This document shows, piece after piece, positions 28,006 to 36,504 of a DNA stretch of 64,000 nt. The DNA lies in the NCBI RefSeq assembly GCF_016745255.1, contig NZ_JADOEQ010000006.1, positions 62,001-126,000 of the forward strand. Direction: 5' to 3'. The position numbers and the translations under genes were made by a program. The number at the start of each line of letters is the position of its first letter. The first letter of the stretch is position 1. The notes beneath the pieces were generated by a model, which was not told where the DNA came from, did no database searches, and saw only the letters and a program-made list of their open reading frames with translations. The DNA comes from Enterococcus sp. BWR-S5 (GTDB lineage Bacteria > Bacillota > Bacilli > Lactobacillales > Enterococcaceae).

Positions 28006-29730
28006 ATGTCAAAATATAAAGGTAAATCTATAGAAAATGGTGGTCGAACTTATACATTTATTCAACTTCTGAAAAATGGTGGAAATGGAATTGTATGGGA
28101 AGCTGAATGTTGTAATGAGCAATATGCTATTAAGATTCTTAAACGATTTAGCAAAGAAAATAAGAAGAGATTTTTGAATGAAACAAGATTTTGTAAAGAA
28201 AATTCTCATGAAAACCTTATAAACGTATATGGTTTTGGCAAGTTCAATGATGAACTTTATTACATCATGCCTTTATACAATGAAACGTTTAGAGAGGTTA
28301 TAGAAATCGAAACCAATTATTTGAAATATTTTAATTTTATACTTCAAATAGGAGAAGGTCTAAGATATATTCATGATAGAGGTGTGATTCATAGAGATAT
28401 TAAACCTGAAAATATCTTAGTAAAAGAAGAAAAATTAGTATTAACAGACTTAGGGATTGCACATTTTGAAGGTGCAAATATTACTCAACCAAATGATCGT
28501 CTAGCGAACAAGTCTTATGCTGCTCCTGAGCAAAGAAAGGACGGTTACGCAAAAGAAATCAGTAAGGCTGTAGATATTTATGCATTGGGATGTATTATTA
28601 ATGAGCTATTTACAAAAGAAAATCCTTTAGGTACAAATTTTATTGAGATTGCTGATATGTATCCATGGCTTGGCGACTTAGATAGATTAGTTGAGCAATG
28701 TATGAGACAAAATCCTTCAGAGCGGCCAACTATAGAAGAAGTTATTCTAGAAATAAAGTGTATAGAGAGAGGCATTCAACAAGATGCTACAAATATTCGA
28801 GATTTTATTAAGCATGATTTTGAATTGGAAAAAATAGAACTGAATTCAGTTGCTTCTGAAAGATTTTTTTATAGAGCTTCCGAAGATATTTTAGCTGCAA
28901 AGTATATATTTGAAAACGTACATTATGAAGATATAAACAAATATTATAATCATAACTATAATTGCGACATTCACTATAGAATTGATGAAGAGTTGAAAAA
29001 ACTCTATTTTGATATGTTACTATTCGAAAAATGTAAGGATAAATTCTATTATGAGAGCAATGTGTACAAAAATGGAAGCTATTATACACCTTTGGATTTA
29101 ACTTCTGATGATGACAGAAAGATATATGAAGAGTTTAAGCATTTGATGGAGATGCATGGATATATTAATGGAGGGACATTAAAAATGTTCTCTTCGTGCT
29201 GTAATTATCATTGTGAAGAAATAATAAATAACATATCCTATATAAACAAGATAGTTAGTGATTTAGATGATGCACCCATTCTATATATTGTAATGAAGCT
29301 AAAAGAGGTTTTTGAAAGAAATCAAAGATCTATAAAAGAAATCGAATTTGAGAGTAACATTTTAGTAAATTGGAAATTGACAGTTAGAGACTTAGATAGC
29401 AGCTATGGGACTGTCAAAACATCTTTAAAATTGGATTTTAATAATCAAAGAGAAATAGACATCCTAGATAAGTTTAAAGAAATTTGGAATATTGTTTACA
29501 AAAAGAGCGACGAAAAATATATCGTTAGATTTCAAGATAAAAACTCTTATAGTGAGTTTAAAAAATTCTCTTTACAACTTTCAAAACCATATAACATTTT
29601 TGAAGGCGATGTACTTAGTTTAGTTAAAATTCAAAGATTCTATGATGAAATTATCGAGCTAAAGCCGTTAGATTCTTTTGATATTACTAATGTTTTAGCT
29701 AAAATCTTAGGATTAAGAAATGATTATTAA
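28006..29730 (+). CDS. Ser/Thr protein kinase with unknown C-terminal domain
   Basis: A 574-residue cytoplasmic protein. The kinase domain at about 1-265 looks active: a Gly-rich loop (LKNGGNGIVWEAE), the ATP lysine Lys43 (YAIKILKR), catalytic Asp131 (VIHRDIKPENILV), DLG at 148-150, and the APE motif in SYAAPEQRKDGY. The remaining 300 residues are rich in Tyr, Asn, Lys and Glu, and I do not recognise them. There are no PASTA repeats or membrane segment, so it is not the cell-wall kinase PknB. AGGAG lies before the ATG at 28006. The gene is more AT-rich than its neighbours and is the only cargo of the rlmCD insertion, so a role in phage defence or stress is plausible but unproven. Confidence 0.85.
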   Translation: MSKYKGKSIENGGRTYTFIQLLKNGGNGIVWEAECCNEQYAIKILKRFSKENKKRFLNETRFCKENSHENLINVYGFGKFNDELYYIMPLYNETFREVIEIETNYLKYFNFILQIGEGLRYIHDRGVIHRDIKPENILVKEEKLVLTDLGIAHFEGANITQPNDRLANKSYAAPEQRKDGYAKEISKAVDIYALGCIINELFTKENPLGTNFIEIADMYPWLGDLDRLVEQCMRQNPSERPTIEEVILEIKCIERGIQQDATNIRDFIKHDFELEKIELNSVASERFFYRASEDILAAKYIFENVHYEDINKYYNHNYNCDIHYRIDEELKKLYFDMLLFEKCKDKFYYESNVYKNGSYYTPLDLTSDDDRKIYEEFKHLMEMHGYINGGTLKMFSSCCNYHCEEIINNISYINKIVSDLDDAPILYIVMKLKEVFERNQRSIKEIEFESNILVNWKLTVRDLDSSYGTVKTSLKLDFNNQREIDILDKFKEIWNIVYKKSDEKYIVRFQDKNSYSEFKKFSLQLSKPYNIFEGDVLSLVKIQRFYDEIIELKPLDSFDITNVLAKILGLRNDY

Positions 29731-29760
29731 GTAGTTAATATGTAGACCTACATTATGTTT

Positions 29761-29785
29761 CCACGTGGAAGCTGTTGCGTTGTTA
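29761..29785 (+). repeat. Right copy of 25-base direct repeat (attR-like)
   Basis: Identical to 27860-27884. It is followed by GTGAAGAAATAA, which completes the apparent original end of rlmCD. A small palindrome TGTAGACCTACA lies just inside the insert at 29741-29752. Confidence 0.85.
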
Positions 29786-29969
29786 GTGAAGAAATAAGAT
29801 AGGCTTTACGAGAACACTGATAACCACTGTTTAAGGAATTAGGCGTTCCTGTCTTCCTGCTATCAACAAGCAGAAGGAGGGAATGCCTTTGCCTTTGAAC
29901 AGAAATATTTCAGGTGTTGAATGGAAGAGCTGTTTATATGAAAAAGTAGTAGTAAAGGTGGTGGCAGAA

Positions 29970-30104
29970 ATGAATAAAAAAGACAAAGAAAAAATGCTGG
30001 AGCTAATTAAAAAGAAACAGGGCGGCGGCCGTTCTGAAAAAATGGAAACACCAAAGAATGATCGTACCAACATGCGTAAAGGACCGAAGATTTTTAATAA
30101 GTAA
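29970..30104 (+). CDS. Small basic protein, 44 residues
   Basis: A short, highly charged protein (MNKKDKEKMLELIKKKQGGG, then a tail ending GPKIFNK). The start at 29970 has GGTGG upstream; longer readings have no ribosome binding site. A good terminator follows at once, which supports a real gene. It lies between the rlmCD insertion and the DUF262 cassette. Function unknown. Confidence 0.55.
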   Translation: MNKKDKEKMLELIKKKQGGGRSEKMETPKNDRTNMRKGPKIFNK

Positions 30105-30113
30105 TCATGTAGA

Positions 30114-30150
30114 AGCTCAGTGAGAGTAGATTATCTCACTGGGCTTTTTT
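30114..30150 (+). terminator. Terminator after the 44-residue gene
   Basis: Arms AGCTCAGTGAGA (30114-30125) and TCTCACTGGGCT (30134-30145), then a T tract. Confidence 0.8.
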
Positions 30151-30340
30151 GTCAGTAATAGTTGGTTGAGTATATTTTAAGTAATCAATCTGCTTGCAGA
30201 AGAACCTCGTGAGAATCCCTATGAAATAGTAAATAAGCTAGGGAAATATAGCGAATAAAAAGCTTGTGCTTGATAGTTGGTAAGCTATAATGGATGTAGT
30301 AATTGATTTCATTCATACTTGATGATGAGGAGATAATACT

Positions 30341-31660
30341 ATGGAAGAATTGGAACACGTTAGTTTTACAGATAATATATTGCGATATACTTCGTTGGAG
30401 AAGGAAGAAATAGCAATTAAGCTAAATGATGAAAGTGACTTTTACTCTGAGCTGCAAAAATATCTGTTGTCAGCGGATGAACGAAAAATGCTTTCTGAAA
30501 GATTTTCCGTATTCTATACTGAAGCTCAAAAAGGAATTAGTGATGGTGTTGAGAATACAGACGATAGCACTCCTTCAGCTGGAAGTAAGCATAATTATTC
30601 TCCGGAAGATGTGGATTACACAGAAAGTTCTTTTCAATTAATCACATTATATAATTATATGACTGGCTATGATGGAGAAGAAGAGCCTACAATTGATATG
30701 AGCCCTGATTTTCAAAGAAACTTTGTTTGGAATGATGTGCAAAAAAGTTTATTGATTGAGTCTATTCTACTGAATATTCCAATTCCGGCTATTTATCTCA
30801 ATATGACAGATGATAAGGTTTATATACCGGCCGATGGGTTACAACGGTTAAACACAATAAGAGAATTCATGTCGGGGAGACTGGCGCTAAAGGGATTGGA
30901 ATATTTAACCGAGCTTGAAGGATGTCATTTTAAAGAGGATAAAGAGAAGCAGCATGTCAAAGCTCTTCCCCGTAAGCAATACCGCCATTTTCGGGACTAT
31001 TCAATGACAGCTTTTGTCATAAATAGTCGAACACCTGATGCTGTTAAGCTAGATATCTTTAAACGCCTGAATACGACAGGAACACAGCTGAATGCACAGG
31101 AGATTCGCAACTCAGTTACGACAAAGCGGATTAGGCAGTTTTACAAATTAATCGAAGAGAATGAAGATTTCAAGTATTTGATTTCTGATAATGTAAATAC
31201 AAATAGGTTTATCCATCATGAAATGATTCTTCGGTATTTTGGCAGTTATTTTTGGCAAGTAACGTCAGAGCTAGAGTATGAGGGACGAATGAATGATTTT
31301 CTGGATCAGGTTTTACACTATTTAACGAATAGGGTTGATGATGAGCGATTGGAACAGCTGGTTGATAAATATCTATACATTTTGAGAAAGGCACGCCAGC
31401 TTTTTGGCAATCAAAGCTTCAGAAAGCCGCCTCTCAAGAGAAGAAGCTCAATCAATACCTTGCTTTATAGCCAAGTCTTGATTAGTATAGAAAACTTTGA
31501 GGTGGACTTCAGCTTGCAAGAAGGCTACCTTGTAGAAGACTTTTTTGATTATTTACGTCAAGACCAAGAACTGATTTTAGCAATTTCCAGCAGTACAAAC
31601 AATCTTAAAAATATTAATTTAGCTAAACAAAGTCTTAGAGATTTTTTTGAAGGCATCTAG
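30341..31660 (+). CDS. DUF262 (GmrS-like/ParB-type) domain protein
   Basis: A 439-residue soluble protein. The DUF262 signature is at about residues 120-190: SPDFQRNFVWNDVQKSLLIE, LLNIPIPAIYL, and DGLQRLNTIREF where most relatives have DGQQR. A later segment (LDIFKRLNTTGTQLNAQEIR) matches the family's second conserved block (FxRLNxxGxxLxxxEIR). DUF262 domains hydrolyse or bind nucleotides and are found in type IV restriction enzymes such as GmrSD and in other defence proteins. The HNH-containing DUF1524 half of GmrSD is absent; the C-terminus is helical. It is the first gene of a likely three-gene unit with the ATPase 37 bases downstream. Confidence 0.85.
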   Translation: MEELEHVSFTDNILRYTSLEKEEIAIKLNDESDFYSELQKYLLSADERKMLSERFSVFYTEAQKGISDGVENTDDSTPSAGSKHNYSPEDVDYTESSFQLITLYNYMTGYDGEEEPTIDMSPDFQRNFVWNDVQKSLLIESILLNIPIPAIYLNMTDDKVYIPADGLQRLNTIREFMSGRLALKGLEYLTELEGCHFKEDKEKQHVKALPRKQYRHFRDYSMTAFVINSRTPDAVKLDIFKRLNTTGTQLNAQEIRNSVTTKRIRQFYKLIEENEDFKYLISDNVNTNRFIHHEMILRYFGSYFWQVTSELEYEGRMNDFLDQVLHYLTNRVDDERLEQLVDKYLYILRKARQLFGNQSFRKPPLKRRSSINTLLYSQVLISIENFEVDFSLQEGYLVEDFFDYLRQDQELILAISSSTNNLKNINLAKQSLRDFFEGI

Positions 31661-31697
31661 GTTTAGCAAACTACCATAGGGGATGGGAGACGATAAA

Positions 31698-32678
31698 ATG
31701 ATAAAAACTATTACTATTCAGGATTTTAAATGTTATCGAAACTTACAGCTGGAGTGTAAAAAAATAAATTTGATTACGGGGATAAATTCCTCTGGTAAAT
31801 CAACCATTATTCAGTCTTTATTGTTGTTCGCCAACCAAGAGAAGAGTGGGGATTATGACCTTCGAAATAACCCCTATGGCTTAGACTTTGTCAGCTTTGA
31901 AAATATTATAAATAAAAATAATGATGATGCAGAAAAAATTGTTATCGAAATCAATGATGTCAAACGAGAGTTTAAAGAGAAAATCAATGAAAGAAGTCAA
32001 CAGTCATTTTCTAATATGGCAGTTGTTAATCCAATCGAAGAAGAGCTGCGTGTTCTATATGTAAGTGCTGATCGAGAGATAAGTGCCACTCAAACAGAAA
32101 GTCAAATAGTTGATTGTTATTTGCCGTCAAAGAAGAACCAACATATCGGACATTTTTTGCATATCGATGATGCTATTGTTAACAACGATGTGATGGAAAA
32201 TTTAACCGGCTATTTGAAAGATATTGGTTTAATAAAAAACAAAATCGAAGTAAAAACCGGACTAAATTATTATTCCATTCGTATTGATGGGATTGAAATT
32301 GCTCATGTTGGTATGGGGATAAGGTACGTCTTACCAATTCTGCTAACTTGTTTAACCAATAAAGATACAGTCATTTGTATTGAAAATCCGGAAATTCATC
32401 TTCACCCAAAAGCACAGGTAAATCTGTTGCTGAGCCTTTTCAACATTTGTGAGAAAAACAATAATCAATTATTCATTGAGACGCATAGTGACCATGTTTT
32501 GAATGCTTTTCGTGTGTATGTGAAAGAGCATGCTGAACAGGCGGATGAAAGTAAAATTTTCTTTGTAGATAGTGATGCTGATGTAAAAAGCATAGCAATA
32601 AGTGAGCAGGGAAAACTGGCTAATAATTATCCTGATTTCTTTGATGAATTGCAAAAACAATTGGTGAAGCTGATATGA
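31698..32678 (+). CDS. AAA ATPase, DUF3696/OLD-like
   Basis: A 326-residue ATPase. The N-terminus (MIKTITIQDFKCYRNLQLEC) and Walker A (GINSSGKST, residues 28-36) are typical of SMC/RecF-like ATPases. The C-terminal half has a Walker B of the form VICIENPEIHLHPKAQ and the switch segment IETHSDHVLNAFR, the pattern of DUF3696/OLD-family proteins. There is no TOPRIM nuclease domain. ATG at 31698 has GGGAG upstream. Its stop overlaps the start of the next gene by four bases. Such ATPases act as sensors or motors in many phage-defence systems. Confidence 0.88.
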   Translation: MIKTITIQDFKCYRNLQLECKKINLITGINSSGKSTIIQSLLLFANQEKSGDYDLRNNPYGLDFVSFENIINKNNDDAEKIVIEINDVKREFKEKINERSQQSFSNMAVVNPIEEELRVLYVSADREISATQTESQIVDCYLPSKKNQHIGHFLHIDDAIVNNDVMENLTGYLKDIGLIKNKIEVKTGLNYYSIRIDGIEIAHVGMGIRYVLPILLTCLTNKDTVICIENPEIHLHPKAQVNLLLSLFNICEKNNNQLFIETHSDHVLNAFRVYVKEHAEQADESKIFFVDSDADVKSIAISEQGKLANNYPDFFDELQKQLVKLI

Positions 32679-33514
32679 GTGCTGAAAAATACTATTTGTT
32701 ATTAAACAGTGAGTCTTTTTATTGCGACGAGAAACCATTGTCTACTGAAGCGATAAAGGAACTGAGTCAACTGACTGAAACAGAAGAATTTAAGTATGAT
32801 TTAGGGTATCAATTGGCTTACGATTCTGAGCAATTCTGGCAAATGGAGATAAATGAAAGTGGTTGTTTATCAGATGTTCTAGATTATGATGAAGTAAATA
32901 TTCTTTATCTCATATTGAGCAATGCAGCCTCGATTGACAATGAGAAAAAGAAACTGATGGATTGTCTGGATTTATGCGGTACCAGAGGGTATTATGGATT
33001 GCTCAGTCTGGGACACGATTTGAAATGGCAAGTTGCTGTTCTTGAGGATGTGAAGAACATTTACGATGAAGAATCATCTAAGACACACTCTTTGGAATAC
33101 AGACAAATGTTATTGAAAGATAGGCTCTACGATAAGGAGCTGTTTACGACCAAATTAGCTGTTACCTCTACTTCTTGCCCTGTAAAAAATATTCATTTCC
33201 ACGATCAATTCTTTTCCGAGTTTAATAAAGTATCCTCTGAGGTTCAAAAATTTGCATTGCAAAAACTTTTTTTTGTTATTGGTGGAACAGATTTAGATGA
33301 ATTATCAGATAGGACATATCATTCTGACGACAATATTAAGGATGACAAAGACAAGTCTAATGAGAGAAAGGTCTATTTTTCAAAAGTACCCAAAAAAATA
33401 TATAGACATCATAAATCGGGCGGCTACTCCTTCTATATGGAGAAAGAGGGGAAGGACGTCTATGTAGGTAAATTAACAAAGCATCTATCGACTAAAAAGT
33501 ATAAGAAAAGATAA
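32675..33514 (+). CDS. Unrecognised third protein of the DUF262-AAA cassette
   Basis: A 279-residue protein that I do not recognise. It is soluble, rich in Asp, Glu, Leu and Tyr in the first 200 residues, and turns strongly basic at the end (KKIYRHHKSGGYSFY, then a tail KHLSTKKYKKR). A central segment has TSTSCPVKNIHFHDQFF, which could hold a metal site. The four-base overlap with the ATPase gene means coupled translation, and a terminator follows directly. As the most variable-looking member it is the candidate effector of the cassette; that is a guess from position only. Confidence 0.6.
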   Translation: MSAEKYYLLLNSESFYCDEKPLSTEAIKELSQLTETEEFKYDLGYQLAYDSEQFWQMEINESGCLSDVLDYDEVNILYLILSNAASIDNEKKKLMDCLDLCGTRGYYGLLSLGHDLKWQVAVLEDVKNIYDEESSKTHSLEYRQMLLKDRLYDKELFTTKLAVTSTSCPVKNIHFHDQFFSEFNKVSSEVQKFALQKLFFVIGGTDLDELSDRTYHSDDNIKDDKDKSNERKVYFSKVPKKIYRHHKSGGYSFYMEKEGKDVYVGKLTKHLSTKKYKKR

Positions 33515-33545
33515 TTGAATAAGCAACCAAATTTAAGAGATAGCC

Positions 33546-33579
33546 CACTATTCTATTTATTTCAATAGTGTTTTTTTTT
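33546..33579 (+). terminator. Terminator after the DUF262-AAA cassette
   Basis: Arms CACTATT (33546-33552) and AATAGTG (33564-33570), followed by nine T's. Confidence 0.75.
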
Positions 33580-33772
33580 GTTTGCTGATTCCGGTCTGTT
33601 CAACAGCTCTTTTTCTGAAAAATATTCTATTCAAACCTGAAAACCAGCAGTCGCTATTTACTATTGAAAAAATCAAAAGTCGTGCAAATTTTTCTTTCTT
33701 TTGCCCGTTTTCACAAAGTTCTTCGCTATAAAAGCTTATTGAGAAAAGTTCTCAGTGCTTTTAGTGAATTAA

Positions 33773-33790
33773 TTGTATATTTTTTCACAA
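33773..33790. promoter_or_regulatory. Rex-like operator of the hydrogenase operon
   Basis: TTGTATATTTTTTCACAA has one perfect Rex half-site (TCACAA) and one with two changes. It lies where a -35 box would be for the -10 at 33809. Confidence 0.65.
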
Positions 33791-33805
33791 TTGGACTTTG
33801 GTTTT

Positions 33806-33814
33806 TGATATAAT
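33806..33814 (+). promoter_or_regulatory. Promoter -10 of hydCBA
   Basis: TGATATAAT is an extended -10 element with a perfect TATAAT hexamer. It lies between the Rex-like site and the cre site. Confidence 0.65.
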
Positions 33815-33827
33815 TAAGCTGTCTGAA

Positions 33828-33842
33828 ATGAAAGCGTTATCT
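33828..33842 (+). promoter_or_regulatory. CcpA cre site in the hydrogenase promoter
   Basis: ATGAAAGCGTTATCT matches the cre consensus WTGNAANCGNWNNCW at every defined position. It lies at about +8 to +22 from the expected transcription start, a position that normally gives repression. Confidence 0.7.
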
Positions 33843-34080
33843 ATGTATGGAAGCTATTAAGGAAGTAGAGGACTAGTAATGATTCCTGTGTTTAGACTAT
33901 GAACAAGGGCTAGTCATTCAAAGCTCGCCACTGCTTCTGAGCTGTTACTTTTATTTACTGCTTGTGGCAATAAAAGGTAGAGCTGACAGTTTTCTATGCA
34001 TAGAGTCCGTAAAGGGATTTATAAAATAAAAAATAGTATCAATCGATTAAAAATAATCGAAGAAAGGAGAGGAACAATCA
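33843..34080 (+). promoter_or_regulatory. Long structured leader of hydCBA
   Basis: About 240 bases with several stems: GACTAG/CTAGTC (33871-33876 and 33910-33915), AGCTC/GAGCT (33922-33926 and 33939-33943), CTTTTATT/AATAAAAG (33948-33955 and 33969-33976), the palindrome TCTATGCATAGA (33993-34004), and TCGATTA/TAATCGA (34043-34060) just before the ribosome binding site. It matches no riboswitch that I know. Confidence 0.5.
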
Positions 34081-34587
34081 ATGAGTGTAAGTGTAAAAGA
34101 AGTTTTTGAATTTATCGAAACAGAAAGTCAGCATGAAGAGTTCGAAGTCAGTCTGAACAATTTGGATGGGCAGGAAGGGGCCCAAATGCCGGCTTTACAA
34201 GAAGCCCAGCGGATTTACAGCTATTTGCCAATTGAGATATTGGAACGGATTTCGGAGCGATTAGATATCCCGCTGGAGCAGCTGTATAGTACTGCCACGT
34301 TTTATTCACAATTTTCATTTGTACCCAAAGGCGAGTATACAATCAGTGTTTGTCTTGGTACCGCCTGTTATGTAAAGGGTGCAGGCAATATTTTAGATTC
34401 GTATGAAACGGAACTGAAAATTAAAGCTGGAGAAACTACCCCTGATCGAAAATTTACGTTAGAGTCCTGTCGCTGTATTGGTGCTTGCGGATTAGCACCT
34501 GTTCTGACCGTTAATGAAGAAGTTTACGGCCGTCTCACTCAGAAAAAAGGAGATAAGGTTCTCGTCTCTTACCTGAAGAAAGCTTAG
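34081..34587 (+). CDS. hydC: Hydrogenase subunit HydC, NuoE-like [2Fe-2S] protein
   Basis: A 168-residue thioredoxin-fold iron-sulfur subunit. Four cysteines bind the [2Fe-2S] cluster: CLGTACYVKGA and, about 40 residues later, SCRCIGACGLAPV. The N-terminal helical part (EAQRIYSYLPIEILERISERLDIPLEQLY) is as in NuoE. It is the smallest subunit of trimeric NADH-linked [FeFe] hydrogenases. It leads an operon with hydB (33-base gap) and hydA. GGAGAGG is the ribosome binding site. Formate dehydrogenase also uses such subunits, but the adjacent HydA settles the role. Confidence 0.93.
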   Translation: MSVSVKEVFEFIETESQHEEFEVSLNNLDGQEGAQMPALQEAQRIYSYLPIEILERISERLDIPLEQLYSTATFYSQFSFVPKGEYTISVCLGTACYVKGAGNILDSYETELKIKAGETTPDRKFTLESCRCIGACGLAPVLTVNEEVYGRLTQKKGDKVLVSYLKKA

Positions 34588-34620
34588 TCAGTCGCTTAGG
34601 TATTTAACAGGAGAAAATCT

Positions 34621-36492
34621 ATGGAAAATTGGAGTCAATTAAACGAGCTTAGAGAAGCCTATCGTGACAGGATTAATATTCGTCTTGATGAAGGCGGCGA
34701 ATCTCAGTATGAGAAAGAGATTATGGTCTGCGCAGGTACCGGGTGCTTGTCTTCAAAGAGTCAGGAGTTTATCACAGCATTAGAGGGAGAGCTGGAAAAA
34801 AATGGGATTCGTGAGACAATCAACATCGTCTCTACCGGCTGCTTTGGGCTGTGTGCGCAAGGTCCTATTGTGATTATCTATCCGGAAGGTACCTTTTATC
34901 GACAGGTCCAGCCGAAGGATGCCAAAAAAATTGTTGCCAAGCATATTATGAAAGGCGAAGTCGTTGAAAAGCTGTTGTATCACGACCACGAGTCAAAAGA
35001 GATTATCAACAAGCTGCTGGACACTCCCTTTTATCAAAAACAGGAACGGGTCGCATTGCGTAATTGCGGACGAATCGATCCGGAAAAAATTGAAGAGTAT
35101 ATTGCCTTTGACGGCTATCAGGCATTAGCGAAGGTATTGAATGTTTACTCACGGGACGATGTGTTAGCGACGTTAAAGACATCCGGCTTACGTGGTCGCG
35201 GCGGTGCAGGCTTCCCAACCTTTATGAAGTGGAGCTTTGCGAAGGAAAGCCCTTCAGACCAAAAATATGTTATCTGTAATGCAGATGAGGGAGATCCCGG
35301 AGCTTTTATGGATCGCTCTGTCTTAGAAGGAGATCCTCATGCAATCATTGAAGCTATGACGATTGCCGGATATACAATAGGCGCAAGCCAAGGCTATGTC
35401 TATGTACGTGCGGAGTACCCGACTGCTGTTAAGCGGCTGCAAATTGCCATTGACCAAGCACGGGAAACAGGATTTCTAGGAGAGAATATTCTCGGTACGG
35501 ACTTTAGCTTTGATTTAGATTTACGTTTGGGTTCAGGAGCATTCGTTTGTGGTGAAGAAACAGCGCTTTTAGAAAGTATTGAAGGAAAACGTGGAGAGCC
35601 GCGTCCTCGTCCGCCATTTCCAGCAGTCAAAGGGCTTTTTGGCAAACCTACAATTGTTAATAATGTGGAAACCTTGGCGAATATCCCGCAAATCATCGTA
35701 AAGGGTTCTGAATGGTTTGCTTCGATGGGGACAGAGAAATCTAAAGGAACAAAAGTCTTTGCCTTAGGTGGGAAAATTCAAAATACAGGGTTGGTTGAGA
35801 TTCCGATGGGGACGACATTGCGGGAAATCGTTGAGGATATTGGCGGCGGTATTCCAGATGGGAAGAAATTTAAAGCCGCTCAAACGGGTGGTCCTTCCGG
35901 TGGCTGTATTCCTCCTGAGCATTACGATGTAGCAATCGACTATGACAATTTAACTGCAATTGGTTCAATGATGGGATCAGGCGGATTGATTGTAATGGAT
36001 GAACAGAACTGTATGGTGGATATTGCGAAATTCTTCTTGGAGTTTACTGTAGAAGAAAGCTGCGGCAAGTGTGTGCCTTGTCGAATTGGAACGAAGCGTT
36101 TGCTGGAGATTTTGGAAAAAATCACAATGGGCAAAGCGACGCTAGAGGATTTAGACAAGATGGAGGAGCTTTGCCATCATATCAGTGAAAATTCGCTGTG
36201 TGGTTTAGGTCAAACGGCACCGAATCCTGTATTGTCCACCTATCATTACTTTAAAGAGGAGTATCTGGCACATGTTTTGGAACATCGTTGTCCAGCAGGT
36301 GTCTGTAAGAATTTGATTCAATATACGATTGATCCGGAAAATTGTACTGGTTGTACGGCCTGTGCTAAAACGTGTCCGGTTTCGGCAATTCATGGCGAGG
36401 TTAAAAAAGTACATGAAATTGATCAGGCAGTGTGCATCAAATGTGGCTTATGTATTGATACTTGTCGCTTCAAAGCGATTAATGTGGGTTAG
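34621..36492 (+). CDS. hydB: Hydrogenase subunit HydB, NuoF-like flavoprotein
   Basis: A 623-residue subunit. In order: an N-terminal thioredoxin-like [2Fe-2S] domain (CAGTGCLSSKSQ, then STGCFGLCAQGP), the FMN/NADH domain (GLRGRGGAGFPTFMKW, ADEGDPGAFMDR), an SLBB domain, the NuoF [4Fe-4S] site (ESCGKCVPCRIGTKR plus a later Cys), and a C-terminal pair of [4Fe-4S] ferredoxin motifs (CTGCTACAKTCPVSAI and CIKCGLCIDTCRFKAI). This layout is that of electron-bifurcating HydABC, in which FMN joins NADH and ferredoxin electrons. hydA follows after 12 bases. Confidence 0.94.
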   Translation: MENWSQLNELREAYRDRINIRLDEGGESQYEKEIMVCAGTGCLSSKSQEFITALEGELEKNGIRETINIVSTGCFGLCAQGPIVIIYPEGTFYRQVQPKDAKKIVAKHIMKGEVVEKLLYHDHESKEIINKLLDTPFYQKQERVALRNCGRIDPEKIEEYIAFDGYQALAKVLNVYSRDDVLATLKTSGLRGRGGAGFPTFMKWSFAKESPSDQKYVICNADEGDPGAFMDRSVLEGDPHAIIEAMTIAGYTIGASQGYVYVRAEYPTAVKRLQIAIDQARETGFLGENILGTDFSFDLDLRLGSGAFVCGEETALLESIEGKRGEPRPRPPFPAVKGLFGKPTIVNNVETLANIPQIIVKGSEWFASMGTEKSKGTKVFALGGKIQNTGLVEIPMGTTLREIVEDIGGGIPDGKKFKAAQTGGPSGGCIPPEHYDVAIDYDNLTAIGSMMGSGGLIVMDEQNCMVDIAKFFLEFTVEESCGKCVPCRIGTKRLLEILEKITMGKATLEDLDKMEELCHHISENSLCGLGQTAPNPVLSTYHYFKEEYLAHVLEHRCPAGVCKNLIQYTIDPENCTGCTACAKTCPVSAIHGEVKKVHEIDQAVCIKCGLCIDTCRFKAINVG

Positions 36493-36504
36493 GAGGTGGA
36501 ACCT

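Larger units (their letters stand above)
27885..29785 (+). mobile_element. 1.9-kb insertion at the 3' end of rlmCD carrying one kinase gene
   Basis: The 1,901-base unit is bounded by the 25-base direct repeat. Reading rlmCD through the right copy gives HVEAVALLVKK and a stop, which is a natural alternative C-terminus. So the original gene end was displaced and the insert supplies a new one (LLQKRYS). Site-specific insertion at a gene's 3' end that preserves the reading frame is typical of integrase-driven islands, but no integrase is present. The cargo is a single AT-rich Ser/Thr kinase gene. An alternative is an old island that has lost its recombinase. Confidence 0.65.
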
